A stretch of 64,000 bases of DNA from Candidatus Obscuribacter sp. (GCA_016712465.1 JADJQZ010000001.1:6956620-7020619); one strand, 5' to 3'. Positions 34,124 through 43,261 are shown, counted from the first letter of the stretch. The notes: a model not told the origin generated them from the letters alone. Made by a program: numbers and translations.

Positions 34124-35653
34124 TCAGGCTACTACTAGAAACCGTTCGCGATTCGTGCTTTCCAAGACCTCCGTGGTGATTTCTTGACCGGGGATCAAGA
34201 TAGGGATTCCGGGCGGGCAGGGTGCCAGAAATTCGGCGGCGGTGCGACCGAGGGCCGCACCTCTAGCGATGGATATTTTTCTGGCCTGGCTGGTTTGAAA
34301 AGGAGTGAGGGGACACACCATGGCACTGGGCTTCAGTGCAGGGTTTTGACCTGGGGGCTCAAGCCGGGGCGTTTGGCTTGAAGCAGGTTTGTAGGTTTTG
34401 AGGGCGGTGATTAAAGCTTCCAGGTCCTTAGTTTGGGACCCGATTCCAAGCAAGAGGAGCAGTCCGTTGCCCAGTAAGCTCTCCGGGTAGAGTCCCTGGC
34501 TGAGCAAATGTTGTTGCAATTGTGTGCAGTTACCCTGATTCGGTTTGATGAAAATGTGACTGGCGCTGGTTTCTATTCTAGTGTCGTGGGCGGTGCCTGC
34601 CTGTCTGTAGATGTTGTAGCAATCAATTTGTTCTATTGCTCCCCGGACCTTGCTTCCCAGTTCTTCTAATTCCAGTAAGAGGTGCTGACCGCGGGCGCTT
34701 TCCACTAGATCGAGAGCGGCCTCTATGGAAGCCAGTAACAGGTAGCTGGGGCTGGAGGAAGTCAGGCGTAGTAATTGCTCTCTTACTTGCTCTGCGGCAA
34801 AGATGCTGTTCTTGCCTATGTGCAAGAGACCGGTTTGCGTGAGGCCGGATAAGGTTTTATGCAGCGAATGGGCTACTAAATCGGCTCCGGCTGCCAGTGC
34901 TGATAGTGTCACAGGCGGTGCCTGACCTGATGTCTGGGTGGTGCTTCTGCCGGGGTGAACGCATGCCAGATGGGCGCCGTGTGCCTCGTCGACCAGCAAA
35001 CTCAAGCCTCTTGCCCTGGTCAGTTTGCAAATCGCTTCAAGATCGCTGCGGGCGCCGGCGTAGGTGGGCGATACCACTACGACCAGGGCTACTTTGCTCG
35101 TTTTCTGAGCCTCGTCAAACACACTTTCCAGCGTTTCCGGACTGACCTTGGAGTAGACTTGCCAGTCTTCATCGAATTCAGGCTCGTACCAGATTGGTCT
35201 TAAATCGGTAAAACAGAGGGCTTCAATGACACTGCGGTGAGCATTGCGCGGCACTACGATGGAATCACCAAGTTCCCGCGCACTGTGGATGGCGGCCATA
35301 ATGGCGGTGGAAGCACCGCCCAGAGAAAGCAAACTGGCGCCGCTGCCAAATATAGCGGCTGCTCTTTGTTCCAGTCGGCGCAGCACGCCTTGCGGATTGG
35401 AGAAATCATCCAGCCCCGGCAACTCGGTCAGGTCGCCCCTGGCGCAGAGGGAAAGTGAAGGCGAAAGCTCGGAAAGACGGCCTTTGTGGCCGGGTGTATG
35501 GAAGGAGGCGCGTTCTTTCTTTATATGTTCCGAAACCGCTTGAGCCAGGCTGAGATCATGAGCGGCACTGCCGGCTGGATTACTAGACTCAGGTGCGGAC
35601 GCACACGCTCTTGGGGCGGATAAGAAGTCAGAAGCAGTGCTGTTTTCTTCCAA
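34124..35653 (-). CDS. Orn/Lys/Arg decarboxylase family protein
   Basis: A 509-residue PLP enzyme of the short (SpeA/YaaO-like) type. Markers are SFHTPGHKGR near residue 50, LGGASTAIMAAI, PRNAHRSVIEAL, LLVDEAHGAHL (PLP-ring Asp) and SLHKTLSG with the PLP lysine at Lys266. It would decarboxylate arginine, lysine or ornithine to a polyamine precursor; the substrate cannot be assigned. Start is a TTG at 35653, as no ATG is available before the conserved region. A candidate promoter lies at 35719-35745. Its end is 128 bases from the Ycf45-like gene start. Confidence 0.9.
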   Translation of the reverse strand: MEENSTASDFLSAPRACASAPESSNPAGSAAHDLSLAQAVSEHIKKERASFHTPGHKGRLSELSPSLSLCARGDLTELPGLDDFSNPQGVLRRLEQRAAAIFGSGASLLSLGGASTAIMAAIHSARELGDSIVVPRNAHRSVIEALCFTDLRPIWYEPEFDEDWQVYSKVSPETLESVFDEAQKTSKVALVVVVSPTYAGARSDLEAICKLTRARGLSLLVDEAHGAHLACVHPGRSTTQTSGQAPPVTLSALAAGADLVAHSLHKTLSGLTQTGLLHIGKNSIFAAEQVREQLLRLTSSSPSYLLLASIEAALDLVESARGQHLLLELEELGSKVRGAIEQIDCYNIYRQAGTAHDTRIETSASHIFIKPNQGNCTQLQQHLLSQGLYPESLLGNGLLLLLGIGSQTKDLEALITALKTYKPASSQTPRLEPPGQNPALKPSAMVCPLTPFQTSQARKISIARGAALGRTAAEFLAPCPPGIPILIPGQEITTEVLESTNRERFLVVA

Positions 35654-35718
35654 TTAGTTGAGCCCGAAACGGTCGCAGTGTTAAATTGGACAAGGGTTTC
35701 AAGGGTCGTAACATTATC

Positions 35719-35745
35719 AGTATATCACGCAATATTACAGGTCAA
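35719..35745 (-). promoter_or_regulatory. Sigma-70-like promoter for the decarboxylase gene
   Basis: On the minus strand TTGACC (35740-35745) is followed after 15 bases by TATACT (35719-35724). The spacer is slightly short. It lies about 65 bases upstream of the TTG start codon. Confidence 0.45.
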
Positions 35746-36381
35746 AACATGCAAGAAGCCTATTGCTTGCTGGTGTTGAGCATATACGGCGGGTTGAGTG
35801 TGGCTATGGATTGACCATGGATCTGGGGCAGCTTTGGGCGTCTCAGCCAGTTCCGGTAGAAATTGTAGAAAGGAAGACGCTTGCGGTTTTCTCACAACGG
35901 TTGCAGTTGTGAGTCTATGGATCTTATGTCTTTCCGTGCCGATTCTGGTGGGTATCGCGTATACCCTGGCGATTGGGGCTACAGGGAGGTGGTTTCAGGG
36001 TCGAGGCTTGATCGCTTGTCACTTGTTCCTTGTCCCCGTTGCTTAGAGTGTCGGTTGGCTTTCCACTTCAGGTTGTTCACGAGAAGTTCATAGAGCCCGG
36101 CGTATCTTATTAGTGGTAAGGCTAAAGTTCGGTCAACTTTGTGAATTGATGAATTTACTCCGCTCAGCATGGCTCGGAGTAGAAGAGCGTGGTGGCGGTG
36201 GTGGTATTGCAGGCAGTGGCGTTTCGGCGCCACTGCCTGCGCTATCTTGACCGCTATTTTGAGTCCGATTGCGGGATGCTATAACGCGTAGTAAAGCTGT
36301 GGAAAAATGAAAAAACAGAAGATGGCAGGCTGGTCTTGCTCGGTGTGAGGATGCGGAGAGAGTATGCACACTGCTTGTTTG
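35746..36381. other. Gap with no convincing gene
   Basis: An 82-codon plus-strand frame at 35798-36046 encodes a plausible membrane helix (VVSLWILCLSVPILVGIAY) but has no ribosome binding site. Small minus-strand frames at 35979-36369 look random. Nothing else is recognisable. Confidence 0.35.
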
Positions 36382-36416
36382 AAAAAAGCGGGGAAGAGGA
36401 TGGCTCCGTCTTCCCC
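36382..36416 (-). terminator. Rho-independent terminator (minus strand)
   Basis: GGGGAAGA/TCTTCCCC (36390-36397 and 36409-36416) with an 11-nt loop. On the minus strand the stem is followed by CGCTTTTTT. It terminates the gene ending at 36504. Confidence 0.88.
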
Positions 36417-36503
36417 ACGTGGAACGGGGTCAGATTAGACCTGGGCAAGAGGACTTGAGGGCGGCAGAGATCTGCTCGTCCAGCTCAAGCCACGGTGCCT
36501 GGT

Positions 36504-36992
36504 CTAGTTCTTCTTGTCGGCGTCCGGCGCAGAATCCGCAGCGGGCGGGTTGGACGCAGGGTCAGCCGGCTTCGCTTCGGGAGCTTGCAGCTCCTTGGGT
36601 GCCTCCACAACCTCCGCGTCGATGACGGTGCCGGTGTCGGCTTGCTGTTGGGCGGCTTGTTTTTCGGCCATCGCTTTCTTGTAGGCGGCGAAGTCCGCCA
36701 TGAGGGGCTCGGCGATGGTCATGACGCCTTCGTAGTTACCGCTCTTGAAGGCGGCGCGTGCTTTCTCGTCGCCCTCTTCGAAGCGGGCGATGAGGTCGGC
36801 TAGCTGAGTGTCACCGGCATTCTCGGGCTTGGCCTGGTGAGTCTTCATGCTCTGCAGGGCAGCGCTGACAGCGGTGGCGGCCAGAAGGGCAATGCCCTTT
36901 TGTGCTTTGGCTTTGAGCCACATCAGGCCGAAGAAGATCAGTCCACCGATGACCAGGATGACTGACAGAAGGATCATGAGGAAAGTGCTCAT
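36504..36992 (-). CDS. Single-span membrane protein with acidic tail
   Basis: A 162-residue protein with one N-terminal transmembrane helix (about 4-26, FLMILLSVILVIGGLIFFGLMWL). A helical region (LADLIARFEEGDEKARAAFKSGNYEGVMTIAEPL) that looks like a TPR hairpin follows, then a Pro/Ala/Glu/Asp-rich disordered tail. GGAG lies seven bases before the ATG. Function unknown. Confidence 0.72.
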   Translation of the reverse strand: MSTFLMILLSVILVIGGLIFFGLMWLKAKAQKGIALLAATAVSAALQSMKTHQAKPENAGDTQLADLIARFEEGDEKARAAFKSGNYEGVMTIAEPLMADFAAYKKAMAEKQAAQQQADTGTVIDAEVVEAPKELQAPEAKPADPASNPPAADSAPDADKKN

Positions 36993-37118
36993 TGTTTGCT
37001 CCAGGGATGGAATGCGGTCTTTTGACCGCGGGTGGCAAGAGTGCTGTGACTCCTACCGTTTGAGAGGCTGAACGCCTCAGGGACATAGCTTTCGCCTTGC
37101 CCTGGAAAGGTTTCAGGC

Positions 37119-37164
37119 GAAAGAAAAGAGCAGCGACCGGCTTGAAGGGTGCAGGTCGCTGCTC
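37119..37164 (-). terminator. Rho-independent terminator (minus strand)
   Basis: An 11-bp perfect stem GAGCAGCGACC (37128-37138) with GGTCGCTGCTC (37154-37164); read on the minus strand it is followed by TTTTCTTTC. It ends the gene at 37245. A second, 9-bp hairpin (CTTTCGCCT/AGGCGAAAG, 37089-37123) lies just beyond, ahead of the next gene. Confidence 0.9.
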
Positions 37165-37244
37165 AAGGTAGTCAGCTTTTATTGTTGTCCTATCCGGCCG
37201 CTCAGGTCACATGGTGAATCGACCTGGATGCCGGCCGGCAGGGT

Positions 37245-37865
37245 TCAGACGAAGCGCTCGCAGATCGAGACGATCTTGGCGGCGATTTCGCTTTCGTTGG
37301 CTCCCTTGACCAGCTTGCCGGTCATGGTGCGATTGCCGTTCTGCTCGTTCTTGGGGTTTTCCCACTTAACGCCGGCGACGGCCTCGAGGCGAGGACGCAG
37401 ACCGTTGTTGCCCTTGAACTCGCTGCCGGAGAGGCCCTTGGTGCGAACCACGAGCACCTTGATTGCGTCTTCGCCGGTTTCCACCGAGACCTGCAGGCGA
37501 CCGCGGCTGAAGAGCGGACCGTTGTTGAGAACGGCAGGGGCGCTGGTGGCAGGCTTGGTGGTGTTGGGTGCAACCATGGTGCGCACGGGGCGCGCTTTGC
37601 CGAGCTGGACGGGGCGATCCTGTCTCAGTTCGGCGCCGCGAGCCATGTGCATGCACTCTTCCGTGAACTGGAACTTGCTGCGCGCAGCGAACCAGGTGAT
37701 GGCACCGGCGGCGCAACCGCTCAGAACTTCAGTGCCGCCAGGCAGTTCGACACCGAAGTGTTTGGCGACCATGTAGGCTCCGAAGCCGGTTACAAGACCT
37801 ACGCAGGCTGAGAGCAGACCGCGCAGAGAGAGAAGCGTGAGGCGTTGACGTTGGCATTTGTCCAT
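37245..37865 (-). CDS. Small membrane-associated protein, unknown
   Basis: A 206-residue protein starting at the ATG at 37865 with TTGGAG eight bases upstream. Two N-terminal hydrophobic helices (about 10-30 and 38-55) are followed by a soluble region containing RLQVSVETGEDAIKVLVVRTKGLSG and WENPKNEQNGNRTMTGKLV. Its C-terminus is helical. I do not recognise the family. Confidence 0.68.
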   Translation of the reverse strand: MDKCQRQRLTLLSLRGLLSACVGLVTGFGAYMVAKHFGVELPGGTEVLSGCAAGAITWFAARSKFQFTEECMHMARGAELRQDRPVQLGKARPVRTMVAPNTTKPATSAPAVLNNGPLFSRGRLQVSVETGEDAIKVLVVRTKGLSGSEFKGNNGLRPRLEAVAGVKWENPKNEQNGNRTMTGKLVKGANESEIAAKIVSICERFV

Positions 37866-38248
37866 CAGAAACTCCAATTCTTGATGATTTGTTTGGCGAG
37901 ATCAGAGCACCTGCTATTCTTCCGCCTGGAGAGCGGAGGTTTGGTGGCTTAGATGGTGTTGCAGTAGCGGGGTGAACTGATTTCGCGTTAAGAGAAGGGG
38001 GGTTAGGAAAAACATCTGGAGCCTATTAACTGAGACCTTCTTGCTCATAGATAAATGGCATTAGGAAGTACTCATAGAAAAAGCTTGATTGAGTTTCCGA
38101 ACCTCTGCGCGTCCTGGTTCGAACTTGGAGCGCCGGTCTCGATGCCGGTTTGGAGTGCGCCGGAACGAATGAGACGGATCTTCATGAAGTCTATCTCTAC
38201 TAGCGCGGTTTGCGCTATGGCTGAATTTTGACAAAATAAGGCAGGGGG
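37866..38248. other. Gap between two minus-strand genes
   Basis: No gene seen. A GGTTCGAAC string near 38117 recalls a tRNA T-loop, but no acceptor, D or anticodon arm fits around it on either strand. Confidence 0.4.
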
Positions 38249-38866
38249 TCAGGGGCTTAAAATGCCGCGCCTGGTGAGATTGTCAAGAAGATCCTGGCCG
38301 GACTGAAAATGTATGGTCTGGATGCCGATGGACTGTGCTGCTTTCACATTCGCTTCCAGGTCATCGATGAACAGGCATTGTTCCGGCTCTTTCTTGGCCC
38401 GGCGCAGCACTTCCTTGTAAATTTCAACCTGGGGCTTGGCGTAGCCGATTTCAAAAGATAGAACCAGGTCGTCGAAGTGCCTGCTCACTTGAAAGGTTTC
38501 TTCCAGAAAGTTCCAGTGTGACTCGTTTGTGTTCGATAGGAGATAGAGCGGATAGTTGCCCTTCAGATGGTGCAGAATGTTCGATACCAGTTCGTTTTCT
38601 CTGAAGGTGGCATTCCAGAGCGTGTGAAACCGGTCTTCTTCCAAGCTGATGCGAGTAACTTTCTCGACTTCTTTCAGGAGTCCGACAGTGTCTATATGAC
38701 CGGTTTCATAGCCGAGTGTACTGATGTGTTTCAGTATGGGTTTGAATTCATCCAGGCTGATGCCGAAGGTCTGGCAGAAACCAAGGCAAACCTGCTCCCA
38801 TTCAAAGTCGACAAAGACATGACCCATGTCAAAAATTAGCGCTTCGATTTTCTTTTCTTCAGTCAT
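38249..38866 (-). CDS. HAD-superfamily phosphatase (YihX-like)
   Basis: A 205-residue HAD hydrolase. Motif I is IFDMGHV with nucleophile Asp13, motif II LLSNTNESHW, motif III GYAKPQVEIY (Lys), motif IV LFIDDLEANV. The DxG(N/H)V form of motif I is that of YihX-type sugar-phosphate phosphatases, which dephosphorylate alpha-glucose-1-phosphate and similar substrates. The small helical cap lies between residues 18 and 85. The substrate is not predictable. The upstream AAGAAGC... region offers a weak site. Confidence 0.88.
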   Translation of the reverse strand: MTEEKKIEALIFDMGHVFVDFEWEQVCLGFCQTFGISLDEFKPILKHISTLGYETGHIDTVGLLKEVEKVTRISLEEDRFHTLWNATFRENELVSNILHHLKGNYPLYLLSNTNESHWNFLEETFQVSRHFDDLVLSFEIGYAKPQVEIYKEVLRRAKKEPEQCLFIDDLEANVKAAQSIGIQTIHFQSGQDLLDNLTRRGILSP

Positions 38867-39063
38867 GTCTGGAACTTGCTTCTTTGCGTCGGTGAGAACT
38901 GAGCCTGCTGCTCAAAAGCGCTCAGTCCATGATGATAGCAGAAAAGGACAGGGGAACCGGGGACCGGGGAAAGGATTGGGGGCGCAGTAACGGAATGGCC
39001 GATTTGGCCGCTTAGCAGTGTCTGCTGATTCAAACAGGTTCGCCGGCGTCGGCAAAATAATCC

Positions 39064-39861
39064 TTACTTCTCTGCCAGGGTCTTCAGCACGGTGTTGGCC
39101 AGCACGGCGGCGCCGACATATAGGCTTGTTTCGTCGATGGAGAAGTCCGGCGAGTGATGACTTGCGAATTTCCCCGGTATACCCACTCCCAGATATACGA
39201 GTGAGCCTGGAACCTTTTCCAGGTAGCGACTGAAGTCGCATCCATAGGTGGTTCTTGTTACGAGGCTGACCTGACTTTTTCCTAAAAGTTCTACGGCTGA
39301 CTGTTGCATGATTTCTCGAAAATGCTGATGAGTGCTGCTGTTTAATACAGGCTCCACTACCGCCGCCCTGCCGCTTCGAATAGTTGAATCTACGTGAATG
39401 CCAAAAACGGCGCTGCAATTATCCAGGGCTCCGGCCTCGATCATCTGGTAGGCAGCGGCATTGGAGGCGTGGCTGGAGAGTTCTGCTGCCGGCTGGAAGA
39501 TCAGGCGCAAGGTGCCGGAAGTTTGTCCTCGCAGTCGCCTCGCTATGATACGAGCTGCTCCTATGACGCAAGCCATATTGGCGTCATGTCCGCAGCCGTG
39601 AAAGGCTGCCTGTTTATCGCTTGCCGGCAGAGCATCCATGGCCGTGTGGATAGCCACCACTTTGCCTGCGCCGGTGTCGGCCAGAAGCCCTGTTTCAGCG
39701 ATTCCCATTTTCAGCTGGAAGCCGCAAGCCTTCAAGGCGTTGGCTACTGTCTCAGCTGTTGCGGCTTCCTGAAAGGCCGGCTCCGGTGTGGTCTGGAGCC
39801 GACGGCGCAGGGAAAGAATGTCGCTCTGGAGATCTCTGGCTTCATCCAACAAATTGATCAC
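39064..39861 (-). CDS. Lid-less M20-family amidohydrolase-like protein
   Basis: A 265-residue relative of M20D amidohydrolases/carboxypeptidases, which usually have about 380-400 residues. The metal-site loop AFHGCGHDANM (Cys90, His92) and the IHV motif (His156) are kept, as are the C-terminal YLEKVPGSLVYLGVG and a His pair (235-236). Two differences stand out. The FQPAEE motif reads FQPAAE, losing the usual catalytic glutamate. The roughly 110-residue dimerisation (lid) domain is missing: GRAAVVEP joins directly to the helix before the C-terminal catalytic segment. It may be inactive or act on unusual substrates. The gene stands alone. Confidence 0.85.
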   Translation of the reverse strand: MINLLDEARDLQSDILSLRRRLQTTPEPAFQEAATAETVANALKACGFQLKMGIAETGLLADTGAGKVVAIHTAMDALPASDKQAAFHGCGHDANMACVIGAARIIARRLRGQTSGTLRLIFQPAAELSSHASNAAAYQMIEAGALDNCSAVFGIHVDSTIRSGRAAVVEPVLNSSTHQHFREIMQQSAVELLGKSQVSLVTRTTYGCDFSRYLEKVPGSLVYLGVGIPGKFASHHSPDFSIDETSLYVGAAVLANTVLKTLAEK

Positions 39862-40461
39862 TATGGATCTTGTCCTTAAGGTTGAGTGCGGCGTGAGGTG
39901 CCGTTCCTTACTTCACCCAAGTATAAACGGAAGAGTGTCGGTGCACCGGCAGGGGGTCATATAATTTGCGCCAAACGACAGAATCCTAGTTCGAGCCGGC
40001 CGCCCTGTCCTGCTGGAACACCCTGAGAATGTCTTGCTCCGCTCTCCGAAATATGGCGAATTTTGCCATATTTGGCGGCTCTGTCAGTTAGTTCAACTGC
40101 GGTACCTGACGCTACCTGGTGCGAGGGTTATAAATTACCTATCCTGCCCTTACAGCCTTGTATGAAGCGCTTGGGGTCGGTTAGGAATTGGAATCACTCC
40201 CTCCCTATCCACCCAGGTCAATCTACCTAGCTGAAGCAAATTACAAAGCCGCCAGACAACTCCGATTGCATCCGATTCCGGATGCGCGATAGAAGTCTGG
40301 GGCAGTCTGGGGCGGAAGGGGATCAGTGAGTAAAGACCGCACAGCGTGGAAGTGCCCGAGCACTCTTCGCACTGTGTCCTGCAACGGCAATCGAGTCTGC
40401 CTGACCTGACCTGATCTGAATGGATTACTGGTTGGCAGCCGATTAAAGACAAGGAAGCAAA
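39862..40461. other. Gap with a palindromic site
   Basis: It contains the inverted repeat at 40049-40073 and otherwise no convincing gene. A minus-strand frame (40150-40632) runs antisense to the next gene and is rejected. Confidence 0.4.
40049..40073. repeat. Perfect inverted repeat, possible operator or terminator
   Basis: AAATATGGC (40049-40057) and GCCATATTT (40065-40073) form a perfect 9-bp dyad with a 7-nt centre, in the divergent gap between the M20-like gene and the 72-residue gene. Its position suits an operator for one or both. Confidence 0.5.
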
Positions 40462-40680
40462 ATGAACCTCGATCAAGTCAAACCCGGCCTGAAAGTTCGC
40501 ATCGTCGCCCTCAACTCTACCCAGGGATTTATCCTTCGTAAGGATTACATGAATAATCGCAGACTGGGCGCAGTGGGCGTCATCAAAGGCTTTGTCGGAG
40601 GCCACGGTGGTGATGTCTGGTGGGTGGAACATGACGGCACGTTGGCACCCTACTGCTTCGACGAGTTTGTGCCGGCGTGA
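40462..40680 (+). CDS. Small SH3-like protein, unknown
   Basis: A 72-residue protein, beta-rich (GLKVRIVALNSTQGFIL, GVIKGFVGGHGGDVWWVEHD), resembling small SH3-like barrel folds. AAGGAAG lies nine bases before the ATG. A possible partner is the following gene, 75 bases downstream on the same strand. Function unknown. Confidence 0.65.
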   Translation: MNLDQVKPGLKVRIVALNSTQGFILRKDYMNNRRLGAVGVIKGFVGGHGGDVWWVEHDGTLAPYCFDEFVPA

Positions 40681-40755
40681 CTGATCTCGCTGCCGGGAAG
40701 GAGCGAAGCTAACTCGTGTAGCGGCGCTTTTTGAAGTTTATTGGTGGAGGCGGTT

Positions 40756-41193
40756 ATGAACGAACAGTTTATGCAATTGAAGAAGGCTCTGTTGCTTCGT
40801 CTGGGACAGAGAGCGAGTCAACACCTGGAGGCAGTGAACTTTGTCCCACTGACCGATACGGGTAGAGGTGGTGCTGAGCACTGTTGGCAGGTGGAGGAGA
40901 ATCGTCGCCACAATGCTCGCCTGGCCAATGCTGCTTCGGCAGCGGCGGCGCCCTATCTGAGCCTGGCCGATCAAGTTCGCTCTAGCTCGGAGGTGAAGTC
41001 TCTTATGGAGATTGTGCTTCGGGCGGTCAAGATTCAGATTTGCCGGCAGGAGGATTTGCCTCTTCGTGAACACGGGTTCATTGACAGCGACGCTGTTTTG
41101 ACCCGGCTCAAGCCCCATAGGAGTAACGATGGTGAGCATCTTGAGCTGTTGCTTACTACCTACAACAACTTGCTTTATCTAACCTTGCGTTAG
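40756..41193 (+). CDS. Helical soluble protein, unknown
   Basis: About 145 residues from the ATG at 40756, chosen because GGAGG lies six bases upstream; a TTG at 40741 is the longer option. It is rich in Leu, Ala, Arg and Gln and looks all-helical. No motif is recognised. Confidence 0.62.
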   Translation: MNEQFMQLKKALLLRLGQRASQHLEAVNFVPLTDTGRGGAEHCWQVEENRRHNARLANAASAAAAPYLSLADQVRSSSEVKSLMEIVLRAVKIQICRQEDLPLREHGFIDSDAVLTRLKPHRSNDGEHLELLLTTYNNLLYLTLR

Positions 41194-41220
41194 AACTGCT
41201 TCCCAGCAGCTATTTCAAGA

Positions 41221-41250
41221 CGGCAGGATCTCCGATGTTTGATCCTGCCG
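41221..41250 (+). terminator. Terminator hairpin after the helical protein
   Basis: A perfect 10-bp stem CGGCAGGATC/GATCCTGCCG with a 10-nt loop followed by TTGCTGTT, 27 bases after the stop codon. Confidence 0.75.
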
Positions 41251-41302
41251 TTGCTGTTAATTGCTACTAGAGAAGCCGGGTTTCTTCTTTTTTGGATTGG
41301 TA

Positions 41303-41319
41303 TACGATACCATATCGTA
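41303..41319. repeat. Short palindrome between convergent genes
   Basis: TACGATA, three bases, then TATCGTA: a perfect 7-bp dyad. It sits between two terminators in a convergent gap, so a promoter operator is unlikely. It may be a protein-binding site of another kind or chance. Confidence 0.4.
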
Positions 41320-41326
41320 AGGGGCG

Positions 41327-41394
41327 AAAAAAAGAAGACGCCGGAGGAACCGGAAGATTGCATTGCTGCAAGTTCCGGTCCCCCCTTTGTCTTC
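41327..41394 (-). terminator. Long terminator of the metallopeptidase gene
   Basis: On the minus strand a composite stem (GAAGAC/GTCTTC outer, ACCGGAA/TTCCGGT inner) is followed by seven T residues, read on the plus strand as A 41327-41333. It ends the gene that stops at 41429. Confidence 0.8.
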
Positions 41395-41428
41395 AGTGGC
41401 TAGCGCCGGTTAGGGCGCCAACCTGACC

Positions 41429-43261
41429 TCAGCGGCGACGACGACGACCGCCGGTGGCGCCCGCCGTGTTGCCCTGTCCGCTGGTGATGCCGCGCTTGTC
41501 GAAATTGCTCTCGATGGCGCTGCGGTTGGCACCGTTCAACAACTGCTGGTCGGCAGTGATGAGGGCGCGGCGCAGGTCGCGGAAGGTCACGCGGGAAGCG
41601 GGGACCAGAGCCAGCGCCATCAGGTAGATGCGCGCGTAGTTCTCCAGAGCCGCCTCCAGCTTGGCACCGTCGTCGGTGACGTCGGCACCGGTGGCCATCG
41701 CTTCCAGCAGGTCGGCCAGTGCGCCGCCGACGATTTCACCGTCGTCGTGCACCTCACCGGTCTTGTCACGCACCGTCTTGCCGTTGCGCTGCTTGCGGAT
41801 ACCATCCGGCGGCAACGCGTAGGCGCCGATGATGCGCGGGTCGACCTTGATGTCGGAACGGCTGACCGGGTAGTTGATGAGCCCGCCGAACTTGAGGCGG
41901 AAGAGATAGCTCACCAGGATCTGCCCGAGCACGTCGCCGGTGGCTTCGTGGATGGCACCACCTTCGTTGCCAGGCAAGTCCTTGCCCGGCGCCTGGATGG
42001 TGACGATGCCGTGGCCGTTCTCGTGCCAGCTCACGCCCAGGTCGAGGAAGATGTCCTGCACCAGACCGGCGCCGATTCCGGAGCCGATGCCGATGTGCAC
42101 CTCCCAGTTCTCCGGGTCGAGGTAGGCGTTGTCGCGCACGCTCGGGTCGTTCATGTAGACCTTGAGCGGTTCGTACTTGGTCTTCATGCCCAGCTTTTCC
42201 ATCCAGACGAGCTGGGTGTTGAGGGCGATGAAGGTGACCACGGCGGCGAACTCGTCCTTCTCCTTGGCGGAGTCGAAGTTGTACGTGCCGTCTGCCTTGG
42301 CCTTCACCTCCACCCACTTGCGGTTCTTGCGAACCAGCATCACCATCCGGTGGTTCTTGAGGGTGGTGGCGTCAGGCAGGTCTTCCACGTAGTGGTCGAC
42401 CACCTGCTTGGCCACGGACACCTTGGGATCCGGGATGCGCAGCAGCGTCTTGGCCGCGATGCGGTTCAGACCGACCTGGGTGCGCTGGTTGGCGATGGAG
42501 AAGTGGAGCTTGGACTCGTGGTAGACGACCTCGCCGGTGCGCGCCTTGACCAGCATCTGCATGAGCTGGCGGGGTTCGCAGATGGAGAGTTCCACCTCGT
42601 AGACCGGATCGAAGCGACCCTCATGCTCGGAGAGCACGAGTTCCGCCTTGGCCGAGCAGGTCTGAAGACCGCCGGTGAGTTCGCGAGCGAACTGCTTGGC
42701 GTCCTTGCCGATCTTGGCGATCAGCGACTCCATGTGCTTCTTGGCCGCCTCCTTGGCTGCCTCCTCGCTGATGACCTTGCCCAGGACCTTGCGGGCCGGG
42801 AAGACCTTGAGTGTGGAGTTGACGCTGAACACGTCGCCCTTGCTGTTCATGTGCACGCCGATGGAGCCGTTGCGCACGCGCAGCTTGCGGCCGCACTTGA
42901 GGGTGATGAACTGCTTGTAGTCGACGCGGTGCCCGTAGGGCAGTGCCTCGCTCTCGCCTTCGTCCAGTTCGATGCCCTCGAGGTCGAGAGCCTTGAACAC
43001 CGGCGCGGTAGCCAGGAAGGCGGCGGCATGAGCCCGGGCGTCACCGGTGAAGGTGGCTCCGGAGAACAGCGTCTGCTTCGTGGCGACGAGGTGCCGAACG
43101 TGACCGGTGCGGTCGAACTCGAGTTCGAGCTCGGGGTTGCGGTTGACGAGCTGGTCGATGGCCTGACCGAGGAGACCAGACGGCTTGCGCGAGAACGCGA
43201 CAGGACGCTTGGCGGGGGTCGGACCAAACACATGATGGAGCTTTGATTCGATGATGTTCAT
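41429..43261 (-). CDS. M4/M36-like zinc metallopeptidase without signal peptide
   Basis: A 610-residue gluzincin. The zinc motif HENGH (His413, Glu414, His417) is followed 22 residues later by IHEATGD, giving Glu439 as third ligand, as in thermolysin-like and fungalysin-like enzymes. Residues 30-260 resemble the inhibitory propeptide of that class (FTP/PepSY-like), including SGATFTGDARAHAAAFLA. The C-terminus is TGGRRRRR. No signal peptide or membrane anchor is visible, so export is unclear. GAGGT lies eight bases before the ATG. Its codons end mostly in G or C, like the genes at 44.3-48 kb. Confidence 0.82.
   Translation of the reverse strand: MNIIESKLHHVFGPTPAKRPVAFSRKPSGLLGQAIDQLVNRNPELELEFDRTGHVRHLVATKQTLFSGATFTGDARAHAAAFLATAPVFKALDLEGIELDEGESEALPYGHRVDYKQFITLKCGRKLRVRNGSIGVHMNSKGDVFSVNSTLKVFPARKVLGKVISEEAAKEAAKKHMESLIAKIGKDAKQFARELTGGLQTCSAKAELVLSEHEGRFDPVYEVELSICEPRQLMQMLVKARTGEVVYHESKLHFSIANQRTQVGLNRIAAKTLLRIPDPKVSVAKQVVDHYVEDLPDATTLKNHRMVMLVRKNRKWVEVKAKADGTYNFDSAKEKDEFAAVVTFIALNTQLVWMEKLGMKTKYEPLKVYMNDPSVRDNAYLDPENWEVHIGIGSGIGAGLVQDIFLDLGVSWHENGHGIVTIQAPGKDLPGNEGGAIHEATGDVLGQILVSYLFRLKFGGLINYPVSRSDIKVDPRIIGAYALPPDGIRKQRNGKTVRDKTGEVHDDGEIVGGALADLLEAMATGADVTDDGAKLEAALENYARIYLMALALVPASRVTFRDLRRALITADQQLLNGANRSAIESNFDKRGITSGQGNTAGATGGRRRRR

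Noticed and set aside
35798..36046. 82-codon frame with a membrane-like helix
   Set aside because: No ribosome binding site and the ends look random; kept only as a remark in the gap entry.
38110..38130. tRNA-like T-loop GGTTCGAAC
   Set aside because: No acceptor stem, D arm or anticodon arm can be built around it on either strand.
41747..43246. A 499-codon open frame on the plus strand opposite the metallopeptidase
   Set aside because: It is the antisense of a clear zinc-peptidase gene. GC-ending codon use leaves the opposite strand open, and the translation is low-complexity Val/Leu/His/Gly.
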